Shown in pieces: positions 15,640 to 18,362 of a stretch of DNA of 18,362 nt. A program made the position numbers and the translations under genes. The notes beneath the pieces are model-generated. The model did not search any database, was not told the DNA's origin, and saw only the letters and a program-made list of their open reading frames with translations. Source of the stretch: CAXBDP01 sp964598395 (GTDB taxonomy: Bacteria; Bacteroidota; Bacteroidia; Cytophagales; Cyclobacteriaceae); the NCBI GenBank assembly GCA_964598395.1, contig CAZRBW010000059.1, positions 1 through 18,362 on the forward strand, written 5' to 3'. How positions within the stretch are numbered: the first letter of the stretch is position 1; each line of letters begins with the position of its first letter.

Positions 15640-17658
15640 ATGGAAACAGAGAAAATATTGAGTTTTAAAGATGAATTGAAAGCAGGAATTCCTGCCGTTT
15701 TACCTCCCGCCAAATTTCCCAATCCTAGTTTGAGTCACGCCCCCAAGCGCAAGGATATCTTGAATAAGGATGAAAAGAAATTGGCCATAACCAATGCTTT
15801 ACGGTATTTCCCAGCAGCCCAACACGATGTTTTAGCCAAGGAATTTGCAGAAGAATTGGCCTTGTACGGACGGGTTTATATGTATCGTCTGATGCCTGAC
15901 AATCCAATTTCCGCGAGAAAATTCAAAGATTATCCAGCCAAATGTAAGGAAGCAGCGGCAATTATGTTGATGATTCAAAATAATTTGGATCCAGCTGTGG
16001 CGCAGCATCCACAAGAGCTAATCACCTATGGCGGCAATGGAGCGGTTTTTCAGAATTGGGCGCAATATCGCCTCACTATGAAATACCTTAGCGAAATGCG
16101 GGAGGATCAAACCCTGCATATATATTCTGGCCATCCGATGGGACTTTTTCCGTCTTCAAAGAAAGCACCGAGAGTGGTGGTTACTAATGGGATGATGATT
16201 CCAAACTATTCCAAGCCAGATGATTATGAAAAATATAATGCCTTAGGAGTTACCCAATATGGGCAAATGACTGCTGGTTCCTATATGTATATTGGTCCGC
16301 AAGGAATTGTGCATGGCACCACCATAACGGTAATGAATGCCCTCAGAAAAATAGCGGGAGGAAGCGATGATTTTGCTGGCAAATTATTCCTCTCTTCAGG
16401 TTTGGGCGGAATGAGCGGTGCTCAACCCAAAGCCGGCAATATTGCAGGCTGTGTGTCGGTAGTGGCCGAAGTAAATCCCAAAGCAGCTAGAAAACGCCAT
16501 GAGCAAGGCTGGGTAGATGTATTGGTAGAGGATTTGGGCGAATTGGTGAATTTGGTGAAAACGGCAAAAGAGCATAAAAAAGTACTTTCCATCGCTTATC
16601 TCGGTAATGTTATAGATGTATGGGAAGCTTTTTATAAGGAGAATATTTTTGTAGAAATTGGCTCAGATCAAACCTCCCTTCACAATCCATTTGCGGGAGG
16701 ATACTATCCGGTCGGTTTAAGTTTTGACGAGAGCAATCGATTAATGGCTGAGCGTCCACGGAAATTTATGGACAAGGTGAAGGATTCCCTTCGCAAGCAG
16801 GCAAGTATCATCAATAAGCACGCGGCTAGAGGTACCTATTTCTTCGATTATGGCAATGCATTTTTATTAGAAGCAAGCAGGGCAGGAGCGGATGTAATGG
16901 CTGAAGATAAAGTGAATTTTCGCTATCCATCCTACGTGCAGGATATTTTGGGTCCTATTTGTTTTGATTATGGCTTTGGGCCATTTCGCTGGGTGTGTAC
17001 TAGTGGAAAGGCTGATGATTTGGACTATACAGATTTGCTTGCAGCCAAAGTTCTATCAAAAATTCGTCGCGATGCGCCAAAGGAAATTCATGGACAATTG
17101 GATGATAATATCAATTGGATAAAGCGAGCCAAAAAGAATAAATTGGTGGTAGGCTCGCAAGCTCGCATTCTCTATGCCGATGCAGAAGGCCGAATCGAAA
17201 TTGCAAAAGCTTTCAATAAGGCCATTAAGGAAAAGAAAATAGGCCCGGTAGTGCTAGGTCGAGATCATCACGATGTAAGTGGTACGGATTCGCCTTATCG
17301 AGAAACGAGCAATATTTACGATGGCAGTAAGTTCACAGCCGATATGGCAATACACAATGTAATTGGAGATTCCTTCCGAGGAGCGACTTGGGTGAGTATC
17401 CATAATGGCGGCGGCGTAGGTTGGGGCGAAGTAATCAATGGCGGGTTTGGAATGCTGCTGGATGGCACCAAAAAAGCTGAAAAAAATATTGAGAGTATGC
17501 TTTTCTACGACGTAAACAATGGAATTGCACGGAGAAGTTGGGCTAGAAATGAAGAGGCTATATTTGCCATCAAAAGGGAAATGGAGCGAACCAAATCACT
17601 GCAAGTAACATTACCGAACCTAGTAGATAGTTCTTTGATAGATAGAGTTTTAAATTAG
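15640..17658 (+). CDS. hutU: Urocanate hydratase (long form)
   Basis: A 672-residue cytoplasmic NAD+-dependent enzyme that hydrates urocanate to imidazolone-propionate, the second step of histidine breakdown. Classical bacterial HutU is near 555 residues; this is the longer form close in size to animal UROC1, with an extra N-terminal part (about 1-100). Conserved landmarks: YGGNGAVFQNW (130-140), YSGHPMGLFPS (162-172), the NAD-binding GLGGMSGAQPKAGNIAGC (254-271), GSDQTSLHNPFAGGYYPVG (341-359), FGPFRWVCTSG and NGGGVGWGEVINGGFG near the C-terminus. It sits among lipid and metallo-hydrolase genes, not with hutH or hutI, though a formimidoylglutamase-like gene lies 7 kb upstream. Four GCGGGAGG copies fall within its first 1.1 kb. 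Assignment is firm. Confidence 0.95.
   Translation: METEKILSFKDELKAGIPAVLPPAKFPNPSLSHAPKRKDILNKDEKKLAITNALRYFPAAQHDVLAKEFAEELALYGRVYMYRLMPDNPISARKFKDYPAKCKEAAAIMLMIQNNLDPAVAQHPQELITYGGNGAVFQNWAQYRLTMKYLSEMREDQTLHIYSGHPMGLFPSSKKAPRVVVTNGMMIPNYSKPDDYEKYNALGVTQYGQMTAGSYMYIGPQGIVHGTTITVMNALRKIAGGSDDFAGKLFLSSGLGGMSGAQPKAGNIAGCVSVVAEVNPKAARKRHEQGWVDVLVEDLGELVNLVKTAKEHKKVLSIAYLGNVIDVWEAFYKENIFVEIGSDQTSLHNPFAGGYYPVGLSFDESNRLMAERPRKFMDKVKDSLRKQASIINKHAARGTYFFDYGNAFLLEASRAGADVMAEDKVNFRYPSYVQDILGPICFDYGFGPFRWVCTSGKADDLDYTDLLAAKVLSKIRRDAPKEIHGQLDDNINWIKRAKKNKLVVGSQARILYADAEGRIEIAKAFNKAIKEKKIGPVVLGRDHHDVSGTDSPYRETSNIYDGSKFTADMAIHNVIGDSFRGATWVSIHNGGGVGWGEVINGGFGMLLDGTKKAEKNIESMLFYDVNNGIARRSWARNEEAIFAIKREMERTKSLQVTLPNLVDSSLIDRVLN
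15703..15710 (-). repeat. GCGGGAGG octamer, copy 11
   Basis: Antisense inside urocanate hydratase; sense codons L-P-P-A (21-24). Followed by TA on its own strand. Confidence 0.7.
16098..16105 (+). repeat. GCGGGAGG octamer, copy 12
   Basis: Sense, inside urocanate hydratase, within M-R-E-D codons (153-156). Followed by AT. Confidence 0.7.
16354..16361 (+). repeat. GCGGGAGG octamer, copy 13
   Basis: Sense, inside urocanate hydratase, within A-G-G codons (239-241), a third reading phase. Followed by AA. Confidence 0.7.
16693..16700 (+). repeat. GCGGGAGG octamer, copy 14
   Basis: Sense, inside urocanate hydratase, within A-G-G codons (352-354). Followed by AT. Confidence 0.7.
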
Positions 17659-17694
17659 TGGTTTTTAATTTTTGGGTTAATTAATAAGGATTCA

Positions 17695-18246
17695 ATGTTT
17701 CAAGCTATTTGTATATTTTTCTTTAAGCTGTTAGGCTGGAAAATTGTAGGGAAATTTCCTGGTGAGGAAACGCCCAAATTTATTATTATCGTGGCTCCAC
17801 ATACTAGTTATTGGGATTACCCTATTGGGGTGGCAGCTAGAAAATTAGGTGGAGTAGATTCCAAATATTTGGCTAAAAAGGAGTTATTCAGATATGCTCC
17901 TCTAGCTTGGTTTTTCAGATCCATGGGCGGCTATCCGGTAGATAGAGGTAAAAATAGTAGCATGACAGACGCTATTGTGGAGTTGTTTAATAGTAAAGAA
18001 AGGTTTAGTATCACCATCACGCCCGAGGGAACAAGAAAGCGGGTGGATAAATGGAAATCAGGTTTCTACTATGTCGCTCAAAAAGCCAATGTACCCATTG
18101 TCCTTTGCGCTTTTGACTTCGAAAATAAAAGAGTAATTGTTGAACCTCCTCAATATGTATCGGGTGATTTGGATAAGGATATCGAAGAAATGAAGGCCTA
18201 TTTTAGAGGAATAAAAGGAAAGAATCCAGATCAAGGTGTTTTTTAG
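17695..18246 (+). CDS. PlsC-type 1-acyl-glycerol-phosphate acyltransferase family protein
   Basis: A 183-residue acyltransferase of the PlsC/LPLAT superfamily, short for the family (1-acyl-sn-glycerol-3-phosphate acyltransferases are usually about 240). Catalytic HTSYWD (His36, Asp41; the HX4D motif), GGYPVDRG (78-85) and PEGTRKRVDKWKSG (110-123) match motifs I, II-like and III. The N-terminal MFQAICIFFFKLLGW is hydrophobic and may bind the membrane surface. It should transfer an acyl chain to a lysophospholipid-type acceptor on the cytoplasmic side of the membrane; the acceptor is uncertain, and this compact form is common in Bacteroidota. It begins 36 bases after urocanate hydratase and is last in the same-strand run. 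No terminator hairpin with a T-run follows directly; a degenerate inverted repeat begins 13 bases later. Confidence 0.9.
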   Translation: MFQAICIFFFKLLGWKIVGKFPGEETPKFIIIVAPHTSYWDYPIGVAARKLGGVDSKYLAKKELFRYAPLAWFFRSMGGYPVDRGKNSSMTDAIVELFNSKERFSITITPEGTRKRVDKWKSGFYYVAQKANVPIVLCAFDFENKRVIVEPPQYVSGDLDKDIEEMKAYFRGIKGKNPDQGVF

Positions 18247-18258
18247 TCCATGGTAAAG

Positions 18259-18332
18259 GATTATCTCGTAAAGGCGGTAAGACGCGAATGTTTATCTTTT
18301 CTTTGCGACCTTGCGGCTTGGCGAGAATAATC
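18259..18332. repeat. Degenerate GC-rich inverted repeat at the window edge
   Basis: Arms 18264-18288 and 18302-18326 pair imperfectly (17 of 25 positions) and are extended by GATTAT/ATAATC at the outer ends with one bulged base. The right arm (TTTGCGACCTTGCGGCTTGG and on) has the look of the CTTTGCG...CTTGGCGAGAAT intergenic repeats common in Bacteroidota. It is followed by a GC-rich tail, GCGGACGCCCGCC (18345-18357), that continues past the window end. Non-coding as far as visible; function unknown. Confidence 0.5.
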
Positions 18333-18362
18333 TAAAAAATCCAAGCGGACGCCCGCCTACCG

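Noticed and set aside
1..18362. Defence island, CRISPR array, prophage or insertion sequence
   Set aside because: No cas, restriction, toxin-antitoxin, integrase, transposase or phage structural gene is present, and there is no regular spaced repeat; every long frame fits a housekeeping or envelope family.

Overview
The window is an ordinary chromosomal stretch of a Bacteroidota bacterium, most likely of the Cytophagales type. The evidence is AT-rich DNA (roughly 40% GC by eye), a promoter of the Bacteroidota sigma-A kind (TTG-N19-TAnnTTTG) in front of the response regulator, few Shine-Dalgarno sites, the long (672-residue) form of urocanate hydratase, a DUF2452 protein and a DinB/DUF1572-like protein. 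I see no tRNA, rRNA, CRISPR array, transposase, integrase or phage gene. Genus cannot be told from the sequence.

Layout. 127-867 (+): CutC. 943-5058 (-): a two-gene unit, a secreted S9 prolyl-oligopeptidase-type peptidase followed after 9 bases by a lipoprotein gamma-glutamyltransferase; CutC and this unit converge on a strong shared hairpin terminator. 5493-7476 (-): OmpR-type response regulator and its histidine kinase, with a recognisable promoter and two terminator candidates. 7646-8665 (+): formimidoylglutamase-like arginase-family enzyme, whose 3' end overlaps that of a convergent tandem universal stress protein (8657-9481, -). 9689-11145 (+): an alpha/beta hydrolase, a 51-residue membrane protein and a DUF2452 protein, the last two overlapping. 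11192-11818 (-): deoxynucleoside kinase, preceded by a leader with a hairpin and U-tract. 12083-13663 (+): YheT-type hydrolase and a DinB-fold protein. 13664-13939: a patch of GCACC/GGTGC palindromes. 13940-18246 (+): a close-packed set of metallo-beta-lactamase-fold hydrolase, patatin-like lipase, urocanate hydratase and PlsC-type acyltransferase. 18259-18332: a degenerate GC-rich inverted repeat at the window's edge.

The genes are mostly housekeeping or envelope functions. Working relations that can be argued are: external peptide and glutathione breakdown (S9 peptidase plus GGT), histidine degradation (formimidoylglutamase and urocanate hydratase, about 7 kb apart, without HutH or HutI in view), and lipid turnover (patatin plus acyltransferase).

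The most striking signal is not a gene. The octamer GCGGGAGG occurs 14 times (7 per strand) where a 40% GC random sequence would give about 0.14. It lies in genes and between them, in sense and antisense, and in several codon phases, so it is a DNA-level word. It resembles a Chi-type recombination signal (two differences from E. coli GCTGGTGG) or a DNA uptake sequence. Its role is unknown from this window.
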